NCBI RefSeq assembly: GCF_035594125.1
Contig: NC_087186.1
Coordinates: 775,228-839,227 of the forward strand
Length of the DNA stretch: 64,000 nucleotides
DNA from: Scylla paramamosain
Lineage: Eukaryota; Arthropoda; Malacostraca; Decapoda; Portunidae
Reading direction: 5' to 3'
The translations under genes were made by a program, and so were the position numbers. Positions 46,706-59,639 of the stretch are shown here, one piece after another. The notes beneath the pieces were generated by a model. The model was not told where the DNA came from, searched no databases, and saw only the letters and a program-made list of their open reading frames with translations. How positions within the stretch are numbered: position 1 is the stretch's first letter; each line of letters starts with the position of its first letter.

Positions 46706-48899
46706 ACAATCCCTCCTCAGGATCCCCCTAAGCGAAGGTGCCTCTGGCGTTTTACCTCTGCTATTTGGAGGACCTGAGGAGGTATTTTACTGATTTACCT
46801 TGGAATGACTACTGCTTCCGTGTAAGAGACCTGTCTCTGTGTGCTGAGTGCATAACAGAGGTGATACTGTCTGGCATGGAGACCTACATTCCTCATTCTT
46901 TTTCTCGTCCTAAATCTTCTAAACCTTGGTTTAACATAGCTTGTTCTCGTGCTATACATGATAGAGAAGTGGTCCACAAAAGGTACTTAAGCCTTCCATC
47001 ACTAGAATCTCATGCACTTTATATTTCTGCCCGGAACCATGCCAAGTCTGTTTTCCAACTAGCCAAAAACTCTTTTATTAACAGAAAATGTCAAAACCTT
47101 TCAAGATCTAAATACCCTCGTGATTTCTGGCATCAACCTAAAAATATCTCCAATAACTCTGCCTCTTCTTCTTTCCCTCCTCTATTTCAACCAGATGGCA
47201 CCACTGCTATCACATCTATTTCTAGAGCTGAACTTTTCGCTGAAACCTTTGCTAAAAACACTACCTTGGACGATTCTGGGCTTGTTCCTCCCTCTCTTCC
47301 ACCCTCTGACTACTTCATGCCACGTATTAAAATTCTTCGCATTGAGGTTTTCCATGCCCTCGCTGGCCTAAACCCTCGGAAGGCTTATGGACCTGATGGG
47401 GTCCCTCCTATTGTTCTCCGAAACTGTCCCTCCGCGCTTGCACCTTAACTAGTCAAACTCTTTCAGCTCTGGCTGTCAACATCTACCTTTCCTTCTTGCT
47501 GGAAGTTTGCCTACATTCAACCTCAACCTATTCCTAAAAAGGGTGACCATTCTAATCCCTCAAACTACCGTCCTATTGCTTTAATTTCCTGCCTATCTAA
47601 TGTTTTTTTTAAATCTATCCTCAACAGGAAGATTCTTAAATATCTATCACTTCACAACCTTCTATCTAATTGCCATTATGGGTTCCGTAAAGGCCGCTCT
47701 ACTGGCGATCTTCTGGCTTTCCTTACTGAGTCTTGATCATCCTCTTTTAGAGATTTTGGTGAAACTTTTGCTGTTGCCTTGAACATATCAAAAGCTATTG
47801 ATAGTCTGGCACAAAGCTTTGATTTCCAAACTACCCTCCTATTGTTTCTATCCTTCTCTCTGTAACTTCATCTCAAGTTTCTTTCCTGGCCGTTCTTTTG
47901 CTGCTGTGGTAGACGGCCACTCTTCTTCTCCTAAATCTATGGACAGTGGTGCTCTTCAAGGTTCTGTCCTGTCACCCACTCTCTTCTTATTATTCATTAA
48001 TGATCTTCTAAACCAAACCTCTTGTCCTATCCACACCTACGCTGCACTTTTCCACGTTTTTTTCATAGACGTCCAACCCTTCAGGAGGTAAACCTATCAC
48101 GCAGGGAAGCCACAGAACGCTTGACTTCTGATCTTTCTAATAGTTCTGATTGGGGCAACTATCCCCTCTTCTTTAATGACACTCAACTGCCCCCCTCTTC
48201 TACACTGAACATCCTCGGTCCGTCCTTTACTTATAATCTGAACTGGAAACCTCACATCTCATCTCTAGCTAAAATATCTTCTATGAAGTTAGGCGTTCTG
48301 AGACGTCTCCACCAGTTTTTTCTCACCCTCGAGCTGCTAACTCTGTACAAGGGCCTTATCCGTCCATGTATGCTTCACATGTCTGGGGGGGTTCCACTCA
48401 TACTGCTCTTCTAGACAGGGTGGAATCAAAAGCTTTTCGTCTCATCAACTCCTCTCCTCTAACTGACTGTCTTCAGCCTCTCTCTCACCGCCGCAATGTT
48501 GCATATCTAGCTGTCTTCTACCGCTATTTTCATGCTAACTGCTCTTCTGATCTTACTAACTGCATGCCTCCCCTCCTTCCGCGGCCTCGCTGCACAAGAC
48601 TTTCTTCTTTCTCTCACCCTTATCATGTCCACCTCTCTAACGCAAGAGTTAACCAGTATTCTCAATCATTCATCCTTTTCTCTGGTAAACTCTGGAACTC
48701 CCTGCCTGCTTCTGTATTTTCACTTTCCTATGACTTGAATTCCTTCAAGAGGGAGGTTTCAAGACACTTATTCATCAATTTTTGACCACTGCTTTGATCC
48801 TTTTATGGGACTGGCATTTCAGTGGGCATTTTTTTTTTTTTTATTGGATTTTTGTTGTCCTTGGCCAGTGTCCTTCCTACATAAAAAAAAAAAAAAAAA
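46706..48899 (+). mobile_element. Non-LTR copy F nested in the hAT transposon
   Basis: Starts at the end of the endonuclease (ATCCCTCCTCAGGATCC) and runs to an A run at 48,883-48,899. Frame 46,738-47,448 encodes the linker and RT start; RT palm and thumb are spread over frames to 48,785 (LIRPCM..., ending HLFINF). A deletion removes the Y-A-D-D box near 48,040, where the sequence jumps from TYA to ALFH. It is 5'-truncated and inactive. Its position dates it after the hAT insertion. Confidence 0.92.
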
Positions 48900-49237
48900 T
48901 CCATGACAAGAGTTAAGCAGCAGCTAGCACACTTCCGCTCATCACAACATTAAGTAAGTTTGGTCTTTATTTTGCTATCAATAACAAGATATGCAGGCTA
49001 ATATTACCATGTCTATTTTTTTCATTTACCATATTGCACTAGCAGCTCAGTACTACTTAATTTAGTTGAGTTACGCTAACTTGCAGTAGCTGCGGCTCTC
49101 TCAATCAATGTGTTTAACCGAAGTGGCTCTCTTGTAAAAATTAGTGAATAACACTGGTCTAGAAGGAAGGTGTCATCTGGAATAGGTAAGGGACCGTCAA
49201 TGACAACACTGTCACTGTTCCGCTTATGGTGTCACAA

Positions 49238-50719
49238 TTAAGGTGGATCTTGGCCAGGAGAGTTGAGGGGTTTCCCTGGAGGATTTGAAGGATAACTTTT
49301 TTCGCCTGTCTTGTTGTTTTCGATGTTGGGCAGAGTAGACTTGGTAATGAGCGACTGGGCAAACACTGTACCCCTCACTATTAGCACCGGGTTCTCCGGC
49401 ACGTCAGGACCAAGTGACACCTTCCTAATAGATCTGAAATGCTTTAAGGTATCTTGTAGTATGGTTAAAGCATCAGAAGTGGTAGATATGGGTTTCATAG
49501 ACACATCTGTAGTACCTTTGGCTACCTTACAACTCGGATTAGGGCAATCTTTAACAATATATCCCTTTTTCCTACAGTATCTACAAACTAGGTTATTGGA
49601 TCTTCCAAAAGTTTGACTCTGTCCCACGGGTTTACTCTGCTGATAGAGAGAACCTTCATCTAACCTAACAGCATTAGGGCGTCTCATCTTCTGCCCAGGG
49701 CGATGGATTAGGGAAAAGACATCAGCTACCTTAGCTGCTTTAATTAAGTCAGTTTCGCCTTTTTCTATTATATGCACCATGATTAAGTATGGAACCTTCC
49801 TCTTAAATTCTTCAAGAACCATCAAGTTTACTAACCACCTAGTGCCACCTGACGATTTTAACCACTTATGGAAAGTCCGAAGTTTCTCTGCAGTGAACTC
49901 AGAGTAAGTTTGATAGTTTGGTTTGCTGAGATCCTAAAAGCTTGTCGGTAACTTTCAGGGGAAATGGAGTAGGAAGAGATGATTGTCTTTTTTATTTCGT
50001 TATAGTCAGTGTTATTTTGTATCCCTTCAAAAAATTGTGATTGCTTTTCTCACGAGCTTTGGTTTGATTAACCACACCCAGTGTTCCAGAGGGCAACTGA
50101 AACGTGAAGCTGTGGATTCAAATTCCCTGAAGGAAGCTTTTGAGTCACTCTTCGAAAAGTTAGGAATAAGCTTGATGTTTTTTGCCATCTCAACCTGTGT
50201 CATACCTTGATGTGGAGTACTTTGTTGAAGCTGCAGTAGGTGAATCTCATGTTCCTTTTCCCGTGCGCGTTCTTCCCTTGCCTCTTCTCCGAAATTCTCT
50301 TCTTGCTGGTATCTCATTCTTGCATTCTCTCGTTCAGTTAGTTCAAACTGAAGCTTTAATTTGATAGCCTCAAGTTTTACCTTCTCTATCTCCAAAGTCT
50401 CCTGGTGGTTGTCAGCTGGAGTTGGGACTGGACTTGTTGCTGGCGGGTACTCTCCCATTGCTCTTAGATGGGCTAGAACCCTAGCTCTCAAGTGGGCTTT
50501 GGTGGTGTTAGATGTGAAAAGGATTTTATAATTAGTGGCTAAGTATTTGAGATGATCCTTTTTAACGTCAGAAACTAGTATTTCCTCCACTAATGGGTTA
50601 ACGATAAACTCAGCAGGGTCAAAGCGTGACATAGTTACTGTTAAATGGTTAACAAAAGGTTCCACTTTCCTTAGAAGAAAATTCATACCCGTCAGTATAA
50701 TTAACAAACAAGAAAACAA
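49238..50719 (-). pseudogene. Gypsy-3 gag
   Basis: The 230-residue frame (50,719-50,027) holds a SAP/SCAN-type start (FDPAEFIVNPLVEEIL; KDHLKYLATNYKILF), a long charged helix rich in Glu/Arg (residues 115-170, likely coiled coil) and the capsid start (IKLIPNFSKSDSKASFREF). After a disturbed stretch, frame 49,825-49,238 gives the rest with RYCRKKGYIVKDC, a zinc knuckle in which His is replaced by Tyr. Gag assembles the particle. Similar in plan to Gypsy-2 gag. Confidence 0.78.
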
Positions 50720-50959
50720 ATGGTTTCAAAGATTGCTTCCCAAGCTAGCAATGATAGCCCAGTGACACTTCAAACTGCCGTAAGCCAGGCAACATTTCCA
50801 GCTCATGCGTACACTAAGCCAAGACAAGATGCTCATAATGGGGATTGAGCTCTGGTCAAACAGGCAATTGAGTGTTAGAATGAATTTTACTAGATTGATA
50901 GTTTCGTTGACTCTCTAGAATTAATGACAGACCGATGAGTCCCATGATGACGACAGCGG

Positions 50960-51750
50960 GACCCGATCTTTTATCTCAGGTAAAAAAAAAAAAAAAAAAC
51001 GTGCCGAGGGTTTAAAAGTACGACTTCATTAGGGTAAGATAACACTGTTCTTCAGCAAAATTGTCACAAAACACCAACTTGATATCTACCACTAATAATT
51101 TAAGAGCTTCTACAATACTTTTCGGCTTAACATCCTATTTTACAGGTTGTTTCACACCGCAGGGTTATGTTGTGTGTAGAATAAGCGTAATCTTGGACAG
51201 GCCCCCATATAACGTTCCTCCCTACTGTAGTGACTATGCATCAGGAACTGAAGTCTAGGGTAAGGGGTCAACCTACAATAGGAAGTGCGTTACAGACTTG
51301 AAAAGGGAAAACTTGAAACAGAGTACTTCATAGATTATCTATTATTCAAACACCTGTTCTTAAATAGGCGATAGGCAGCAAAGTTATGGATCCTGCGTTC
51401 CACCCATTACATCCGTGTACACACAACATAAATTACGGAAATAAACAAACACTGAACTCATGGCACATAATCTAAAATAGCTTAATAATCCGAAGTCAGC
51501 AGCAAATACCCGGAAGCCACTCGAGTATCCAACCACGCCCTTCACAACACCTTGGGATAGAGAAGAAACCTTTATGTCTGATGAGGGTGAGACTGCCGGA
51601 GCTGCCCAGCGCAGAGCCTTGTATTCACTCGGATTCAAGCTCGGCGTGTCTAGACTGAGTGAGTCGAAGCTTTGAATGAGGGTCGTGTTTTGGTAGTAGA
51701 CTGCCTTTAACAACCACTTACAACTACCTAACACAAGCAATAACTAAGTA
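50960..51750 (-). repeat. Probable Gypsy-3 5' LTR
   Basis: Non-coding stretch directly upstream of gag. On the minus strand a TATA-like AAGTTATAAATACTTAG lies at about 51,757-51,741 and a primer-site-like GATCGGGTCCCGCTG at about 50,970-50,955. There is no second LTR to compare, so limits are approximate. Confidence 0.4.
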
Positions 51751-51758
51751 TTTATAAC

Positions 51759-53162
51759 TTATGACTGTTCGAACTGATGGGGGACATGACACAAAGATAT
51801 AATAAAACTGACCACACAGAGCATTTCAATAGTCTGATTTTCAATTTCATATTCATACTGAAATTTGTTATCAATGTTCTTATATTTATTTATAAAAGCA
51901 GTTTTTGCCAACCCGATTCTCTTCTTTCTTTCCTTTTCACAATATGCCTCCTCTGACACAATACTTCCCAGATATTTAAAATCTCGTACCTGTTTGATCT
52001 GCCTTCCACCAATATATATTTTTACTCTAAGCCTTTGTCTTCTCTTTGTTATTCCCAAGATTTGCGTCTTCTTTGTGTTTATCTTCAGACCTCTCTCCTC
52101 ACCTGCTTCTTGTACTTCACCCACATATCTTTGCAGCTTTTCTTCTGAGTCCGCCAAAAGAACCGTATCATCAGTATACCGTATATTTCTCACGTTTCTT
52201 CCTCCATTTCTCACTCCCAAAACAACTGTATCATCAGCTTCCCGTATATTTCTCACGTTTCTTCCTCCATTTCTCACTCCCTCCAACTCCATTAAACTAT
52301 AGATGCATTTCTGTCTGTACAAGGAGAAGAGGTCTGGGGAAAGTACACACCCCTGCCTCACTTCTCTCCTTATATTTACCCATTAGTTTCTCCCACATCC
52401 AGAGCTGCTTTTTTTCATTTCAGTACAAATTTGCTATCAATCTTATATCCTTACCATTCACACCTGTTTCCTTAGGTATTCTCAGTTCTTCATGGCTTAC
52501 TGTATCAAATGCTTTTTTCATAATCGACAAAGCACATGTATAGATCCTTCTGTATATCCACTGCCCGCTCAATAACATTTCTTAAACAGAAAATGGCATT
52601 GCTGATACCCATTCCCTTCCTAAAACCAAACTGTTCTTTTGGTACATATTCCTCAACCTTTCTCTTCACTCTATTTCTCAATACTCCAAGAATTAATTAT
52701 CTTTCCCATCTGACTTATAATACTAATTGTTGTTTTTTTTTTTTTTTAACATTCAGTAGTTCTCATCATCTTGGGCATGTTTATGAATGTTGCCTCTTCC
52801 ATGGCTTTTGGCACATACGCCGTCTCATATATTTTGTTTGCTAACTCCGTTGTTTTATCCACAACTAAATCACCCGCTGCTCGTACCATTTCTAACACTA
52901 TTCCATCTACACCCGCAGCTTTACAGTTTTTCATCTTTGCTATAACTGCCATTATTTCACCTTTTAGAAATGATGGTCTTTCAAAAACACGTTGAAATTC
53001 TGGGATAGCTCCTCTTTCATTATTATACAAGTCTTGTGTGTATTCTTCCCATCTTTTTAACATTTTATAAACTTCTATCAACAGATTTCCTTGCTTCTCC
53101 ATAATTACAGAACCTCTTGTTGGTTTCTTCTTCCCTGTTAGCTCTCTCACCTTTTCATACAT
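51759..53162 (-). pseudogene. RTE-like RT with duplicated active-site segment
   Basis: The N-terminal RT frame (53,162-52,746) has KRWEEYTQDLYNNER and KMKNCKAAGVDGIVLEM. After broken sequence, the frame 52,361-51,759 has MRQGCVLSPDLFSLY (motif B), then a 21-residue unit ending EADDTVVL followed directly by a near-identical unit ending YTDDTVLL, then the thumb (GLKINTKKTQILGI; VRDFKYLGSIV). The 63-bp unit is repeated in frame at 52,165-52,227 and 52,228-52,290. The second unit read on the minus strand carries Y-T-D-D. Inactive because of other breaks. Confidence 0.85.
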
Positions 53163-53666
53163 AAGACTCTGACTGATTTACATTGCAATTTACTCTATAT
53201 TTTTTTTTATATTTTTCGCTCAGCCATTCTTCTTATTCTTTGTTTGCACTTCGTTTTTATTTTTCTGTCCAACTCAATCTACCTTTCGCAATTGTCTTTG
53301 TACAGTATTATTTCGTCCATAAGCTCCAAAATTTCAGGTGTCATCCATTTCTTTCTTGCTCTTTTTCTTGTTTAGGTACGATCTCTTTTGTTGCTCCAAC
53401 TAATGCGTCTTGTAAGATTCCCCACTTCTTCTCGATCCCTTCTGATTTTCCTACTAAGGACAGTATTTCAAATCTGTTCCTAACCTTTACTTCAAACTTT
53501 GATTTTATCTCATCCTTCAGTAGTGTATTCCATTCTCTTCTTGGGTCTTGTTTCTTTTTTCTGCATTCGTTTCAATTTCACTCTCATGAGTACAATTACT
53601 GGAACGTGATCATTTTCCTACCAACAGTCTGCCCTAGGATATGTTTTACATTGGTATATTGTATTT

Positions 53667-54475
53667 CTATATCTCTGGTTTATTGTTATATAATAGATTT
53701 TTTTTTTTTGTCACTCTTCCAGGGATCTTCCAAGTCCATAGGTGTCTAGGACGATGTCCGAAATGCGTGTTTGCAATAGTCTGGGCCTCCACACTACTAC
53801 ACTCCACCCATCTATCGCCCCTTTCACTTCTTTCTCCAAGGCCAAAAGCTCCAACTACTTTTTTATGTCTACCTCTTCCAACTTTAGTATTCATATCACC
53901 CATTACTATTGTTATATCATGTGCTTTGCTGTGGCTCCTAACTTGAGTTGGCCTTTCATAGATTTCCTCAATTTCCTCATCAGGATTGTCGCCAGTGGGT
54001 GCATATAATTTGATTGCACATGTTTAACGTTCTTGCCGCAAACTTCGCCAATAATATCCCATTACACATTTGGCCACCTCTTTCTTCATCATATTTCCTA
54101 CACCCCTCTGATGCTCGTCTCCACTACTATATATAAACTCCAAGTCTTCATTTGAGTTAACCCCTCCTCCTGTCCATCTCACTTCACCCATTCCTGAGAT
54201 GTCAATTTTCATTTTTTTTTTTTATTTCGTGTTTCAAATTAGCGTACTTTTCCAGCTTGATATACATTTCTGACATTCCATGTCGCAATCTTGAAGTTGT
54301 CCTTAGTGCGAAGAGTAGCTTGATGACGGACGCGTAGTATATGTCGCACATACTCCTCCCGACCGGACGAGGGAGCACCTGCTTCAGCATGTCTTCCATT
54401 AACGTCGTTTTCTGTATTTCTTATGTCGTATCGCTCATTGATTATTCTTCGGTGAGTACGTGGTGAGGGCCCCAA
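53667..54475 (-). pseudogene. RTE-like endonuclease
   Basis: Pieces in several frames: TATWNVRNVYQAGKV (N-terminal Asn), DISGMGEVRWTGGGV (catalytic Glu) with IYSSGDEHQRGVGNMM at 54,212-54,024, and MGDMNTKVGRGRHKKVVGAF (Asp and Asn) with GERSERGDRWVE at 53,903-53,667. These are the core strands of APE-type endonuclease. Frameshifts and an inserted T run separate them. Confidence 0.82.
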
Positions 54476-54594
54476 TCCTCTTCCACGGCTTGGTCCACGG
54501 CTTCTTCCTTATTCGATTTATTCGAGGCAGCTCTAAGAACTTGTCTCTTAGGGTATCCCCTATCCGCCACCACGTAGGGGTTTTCTCCCCCTCT

Positions 54595-54716
<122 letters not shown>

Positions 54717-54786
54717 ACGGTCAAAACCCGGAATCAGTCAAAACTAGTTTTAACTAGATATTTTCAATGTGTGGGTGAACAACTAG

Positions 54787-55329
54787 TATTACCTAGGCAA
54801 AACTAGTTATACCTTAATGTGTTTGATATAACTAGAAATATCAAAGATTAACTAGTTAAATCTAGTTTTATCTGATCATGTAAGTTAAAACTAGATTCAA
54901 CAACGGTACTGAATGTCAAAAGTAGGTGAGGGATATGACCACTCGTTTGAGTACCATTGCTCGTTTTTGGGAACTCAAACATAACATCCCCATCTAACCT
55001 AACCTAACCTAACCTAACTAGGTTAGACTAAAAGGGAAACTGGTGTAGTGCCTGGGAAAACATTTATATGTATAAGTAGCATTAGGTTAGGTTAGGTTAG
55101 GTTAGGTTAGATGGGGATGTTATGTTTGAGTTCCCCAAAAATGGTACTCAAACGAGCAATGGTACTCAAACGAGTGGTCATATCCCTCACCTAATTTTGA
55201 CATTCAGTACCGTTGTTAAATCTAGTTTTAACTTACACGATCAAATATAACTAGATTTAACTAGTTAAACTTTGATATTTCTAGTTATATCAAACACATT
55301 AAGGTATAACTAGTTTTGCCTAGGTAATA
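54787..55329. mobile_element. Palindromic (foldback/MITE-like) element with inverted TTAGG runs
   Basis: Two arms of about 230-240 bases, starting TATTACCTAGGCAAAACTAG and ending in the complement, enclose a spacer of about 60 bases. At the inner end of the left arm is (CTAAC)5 at 54,994-55,019; the right arm has (TTAGG)6 at 55,082-55,110. There is no coding capacity. If the ends are TTACCTAGG/CCTAGGTAA, the flanking dinucleotide is TA on both sides, as for Tc1/mariner-type MITEs. It abuts the truncated 3' end of the BEL/Pao element. Confidence 0.8.
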
Positions 55330-55334
55330 TGATA

Positions 55335-56290
55335 TAATCATAAAATTTACCTCTTATAAAAAAAAACTTTAACAACTCTTGTTGTAACATTAATCAGTTT
55401 GACATAATCATTGAAACGGTTCATGGCTATAACGCAGTCCTTATTAGATACTGCTAACAGGTTCTCTTCCTTTATTGAATACAACTCATTAATTACTTTC
55501 ACACCACAGTTTTGGCTTACTGGTCCCCTCTGCCAGGCAGAATTTTCATCTAATGCACTGGGGTTACATTTTCTGGTACACCAATCATATATATTTCATT
55601 TTGAACTCACCCAAACCCATTCACTTGAAGAACTTTTAGTCTGAATCTCTGAAACCCTGTTAGCCACAAAGGTGTTAAATCTGAAAGAGTCTTTCTGAAT
55701 TTGGGCTCTCACAGTCTCAAAATCAATAATGTGGACCATTCCATCTCCTCTTCAATAAACTTCCTTTGGCGACAAGCCAATAGTGCTGCACGCAACTCTA
55801 GTCTAGGCACTGTGATCTGGCGAGCTGGTGCCAATTTGCTCTTTGAGGCAATAAGATTACTACTATTGATGGCGTCCGACAGCTGCCATCTTGCATATGC
55901 AACAGCTCCAAATGCCTTTGTGCTCGCATCAGCAAATATTATTACCTTAGGGTTTCCAGTTGCATTCTGAGGTTTTATACATTTGTTAAACTTTAGAGAT
56001 TCAATCTTGAACATTTCTTTGAACAACGATTTCCACTTACTATATGCAGAAGGGGTGATATTATTATCCCAGCTAAGTCTTTCGTCATTGTTTGTACGCA
56101 ATACCAATTCTCTCATTGAAAAATTAACCCTAAGAGTAAAGAGGATTATCAGACCCAATGGATCATAAATAATGGCTGCCTGTCTAAGAAACATTCTCTT
56201 TGTCACTTTCAACGGCAGTTGTGTATCAGTTTCTTTTCTTGTAAGATCTGGTCCAATCAACCGATTTTTTACCCTTTTCGAAAAGTTCAA
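55335..56290 (-). pseudogene. BEL/Pao RNase H-like region
   Basis: Frame 56,290-55,709 shows VTKRMFLRQAAIIYDPLGLI and IIFADASTKAFGAVAYARWQ, then ITVPRLELRAALLA, the hallmark series of the Pao RT C-terminus and RNase H. Below 55,700 the translation continues weakly (WQRGPVSQNCGV), fitting the region before integrase. The sequence ends at the palindromic element at 55,329. Confidence 0.85.
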
Positions 56291-56450
56291 ATGTACCTTG
56301 AAGTGGAAAAAAAAAATCTTTCACGGGGTTCCAACTTATGCCTAACACCTTTTCCTTCTCTGTACCTACAAAGCTTGAATGTGAGGGTGGTAACTCCCTT
56401 TCGCCTGATACCACCCATTCCTTAATTTTGAAGCATCCTCTTTTTAGTAC

Positions 56451-57224
56451 CTATTCTACTTCCTGCAATATGCTGCTTACTTCAGCATGATCACTCACAC
56501 TTGTTAGCAAATTATCTACACATGAATTACTTTCGATGAGTTTCATGGCTCTAGGACAATCATTTGACCTTTGAGGAGTTTTCTGAAGAGCCGTCATAGC
56601 AATTGCTCCTCCCGGCCTGTTACTAAATATAACCGTTGTTAGAGCGTACTGGTCAGGTTTTCGTTTGGTGTTCATCTCACGCCATAAAAATCTATGGCAG
56701 TGATAAATTAACCAAGTTATATCTCCCATTAATCCAACAGATATCTATCGAAATCGCAAAAGTATCCCAAAAAAATTATTAAGGCAGTCTGGCCCTTTAG
56801 CAAGGAATTCATTAAGTGAGCAACCCATGTAAGATGCTGAAGAGTTGAAAACTATTCTCATTGGTGTTGATCTCGAATCAGCTTTGTGTATCTCATGATA
56901 AGGAAGATAAAACACTGGTCCCTTGTATGCTGATATCTTTTCATCAGTCAGTCTATGCGCAACTCCTCTATCTATCATGTTCTGAATCTGGTTACTATAC
57001 TGGTTTGTGTAACTGGTACCTAGCTTGTTCAGTCTTCGTTCTGTTGATACCAGTCTGGCAAAAGCTACTGAAAAGTTAAGAGGCAACTTACTTGGATCTC
57101 TATTCCATGGATATTCTGCTACCCACCTCCAATTACTCTCATCATAATGTAACCATTCGTCAATCAGATTTGACTCTCTTTGTTCTTTCATAGTAAGGTG
57201 GCAATCTAAATGAGCATTTCCCAC
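56451..57224 (-). pseudogene. BEL/Pao reverse transcriptase
   Basis: Frame 57,224-56,745 holds ISAYKGPVFYLPYHEIHKAD and TPMRIVFNSSASYMGCSLNE, the fingers of BEL/Pao RT. Frame 56,729-56,451 holds LWREMNTKRKPDQYALTTVI and SNSCVDNLLTSV. The last is the position of the Y-V-D-D box, read here C-V-D-N, so the catalytic pair is lost. A frameshift in an A run near 56,770 separates the two. Confidence 0.85.
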
Positions 57225-58244
57225 ATCGACAGCCTTAACGTTGAGGGGAACAATCCACTCCTAATTCTTCTGTTTTGAAAAAAAAAAGAAGGTTCCATAT
57301 TCTTATAATGTTCTAATTTAGTTTGGCAATGAAATCATTTACCCATGTAACCAAACATGATTAACTATTTCATTAATTTCATCTTTCAAAGGACCCAGGC
57401 ATCCTCGCACACAATAACCAAACTGACTCTTCATCAATTGAATATCTCGTACAGTTTTTTTCAACTCTTGGCAGTAATACACTGTAGTCTGATCCAATCA
57501 CCAGGTCTACTTTGCCAGTAGGTCTTGCTATTTGCCAAGCATCAACTCCTAACACGGCTGCTATTTCAGTCATATCTACTTTACTGACCTCTGATGTTAA
57601 CTCATTAAGCCCTACTGCCTCAGCCACCCACTCCTTCCCCTGCATCCGTCAGAGGAACTATGTACACCTTACTCTCTATCCTCTCAGTTGAATTCCTCAC
57701 CTTAATTAGAGACATGTGCACGTCTGTACCCTTTAAACAGAGCTTCTGAGCTGCATCATGATTAATCATAGTCAGGTTACTTCCTTAACAAAAAAAAAAA
57801 AAAAAAAAATTGAGGTCATGAAATCTACTCTTGATTGTAACTAACATTAACAATATGCCATCTCAATCTAAAAAGTTGTTTGATCTTTTCATCACTGGAG
57901 TTTTTCTGACAAATACTGAAAGCAGCATGGGGTGATGCATTTTTCCACATATATCAGAAACACTGACTTGAAAATAACAAAGAACATTTCGATCACAATA
58001 CCTACTAATATGGTGAGGCTGTAGACATATGAAACAAGCTCCTACTCCTGCTCCTACAATGTTATCCATCTTTGCATCATTATCGAATTCACTAAATGTG
58101 CTACACTGATAAATTTCATGAGAAAGATTGCCATGGTACCAGCAGCCCCTTGTGGCTCCAAATGTTTCTCGTTCAAGGTTATGGGGCAAGACTTTATGAC
58201 GTTGATCTTGACATCCGACATTCATCATGGCCTGCGCCACATTA

Positions 58245-59459
<1,215 letters not shown>

Positions 59460-59639
59460 AAAATATACCTACCTATTTCCACCACCTATCATCCCCATGC
59501 ATAAACCTGTTTAATCTTCTCTTAAAGCTCACTAATGTCTTAGCACTAACAACATGATTACTGAGTCCGTTCCACTCATCTACCAGTCTATTTAAGAAAC
59601 AACTTCTTCCTATTTCTTTCTTAAACTGTTTTTTTTTTT

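Larger units (their letters stand above)
44322..49156 (+). mobile_element. hAT DNA transposon with perfect 8-bp target duplication
   Basis: Ends CAGTGGTATTCA (left) and the complement of CAGTGTTATTCA (right), a 12-bp inverted repeat with one mismatch. It is flanked by GTCTAGAA at 44,314-44,321 and 49,157-49,164; 8-bp duplication is the hAT hallmark. The transposase is of the GTF2IRD2/ZBED-like type with a BED-type zinc finger. Non-LTR copy F (46,706-48,899) sits inside, so the original transposon was about 2.6 kb. The transposase is broken. Confidence 0.93.
43759..51750 (-). mobile_element. Gypsy-3: decayed Ty3/Gypsy element split by a hAT transposon
   Basis: Minus-strand order: probable LTR (51,750-50,960), gag (50,719-49,238), protease C-terminus, linker and integrase zinc-binding domain (44,238-43,759). 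The hAT at 44,322-49,156 interrupts it with an 8-bp duplication, so the two Gypsy parts are exactly contiguous once it is removed. Integrase then follows the protease with no RT between, an order known from Gmr1-type elements. The left end is lost where copy E is inserted. Confidence 0.78.
51758..54480 (-). mobile_element. Decayed RTE-like non-LTR retrotransposon
   Basis: Read on the minus strand: endonuclease start (TATWNVRNVYQAGKV at about 54,290), endonuclease body, RT and C-terminal segment, in RTE order with a single presumed protein. It differs from the copy A-G family. There are many frame changes. It lies between Gypsy-3 and a (TA)n array. The endonuclease N-terminus is nearly complete, so the element may be close to full length. 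Confidence 0.85.

Noticed and set aside
51865..53749. Plus-strand open frames of 100-188 codons
   Set aside because: Antisense to the RTE-like endonuclease and RT, rich in Phe/Ser/Leu and without domains; they are shadows.
54994..55110. A true interstitial telomere or chromosome fusion point
   Set aside because: The TTAGG runs are only five to six units each and lie inside matching arms of a palindrome, which favours a mobile foldback element.
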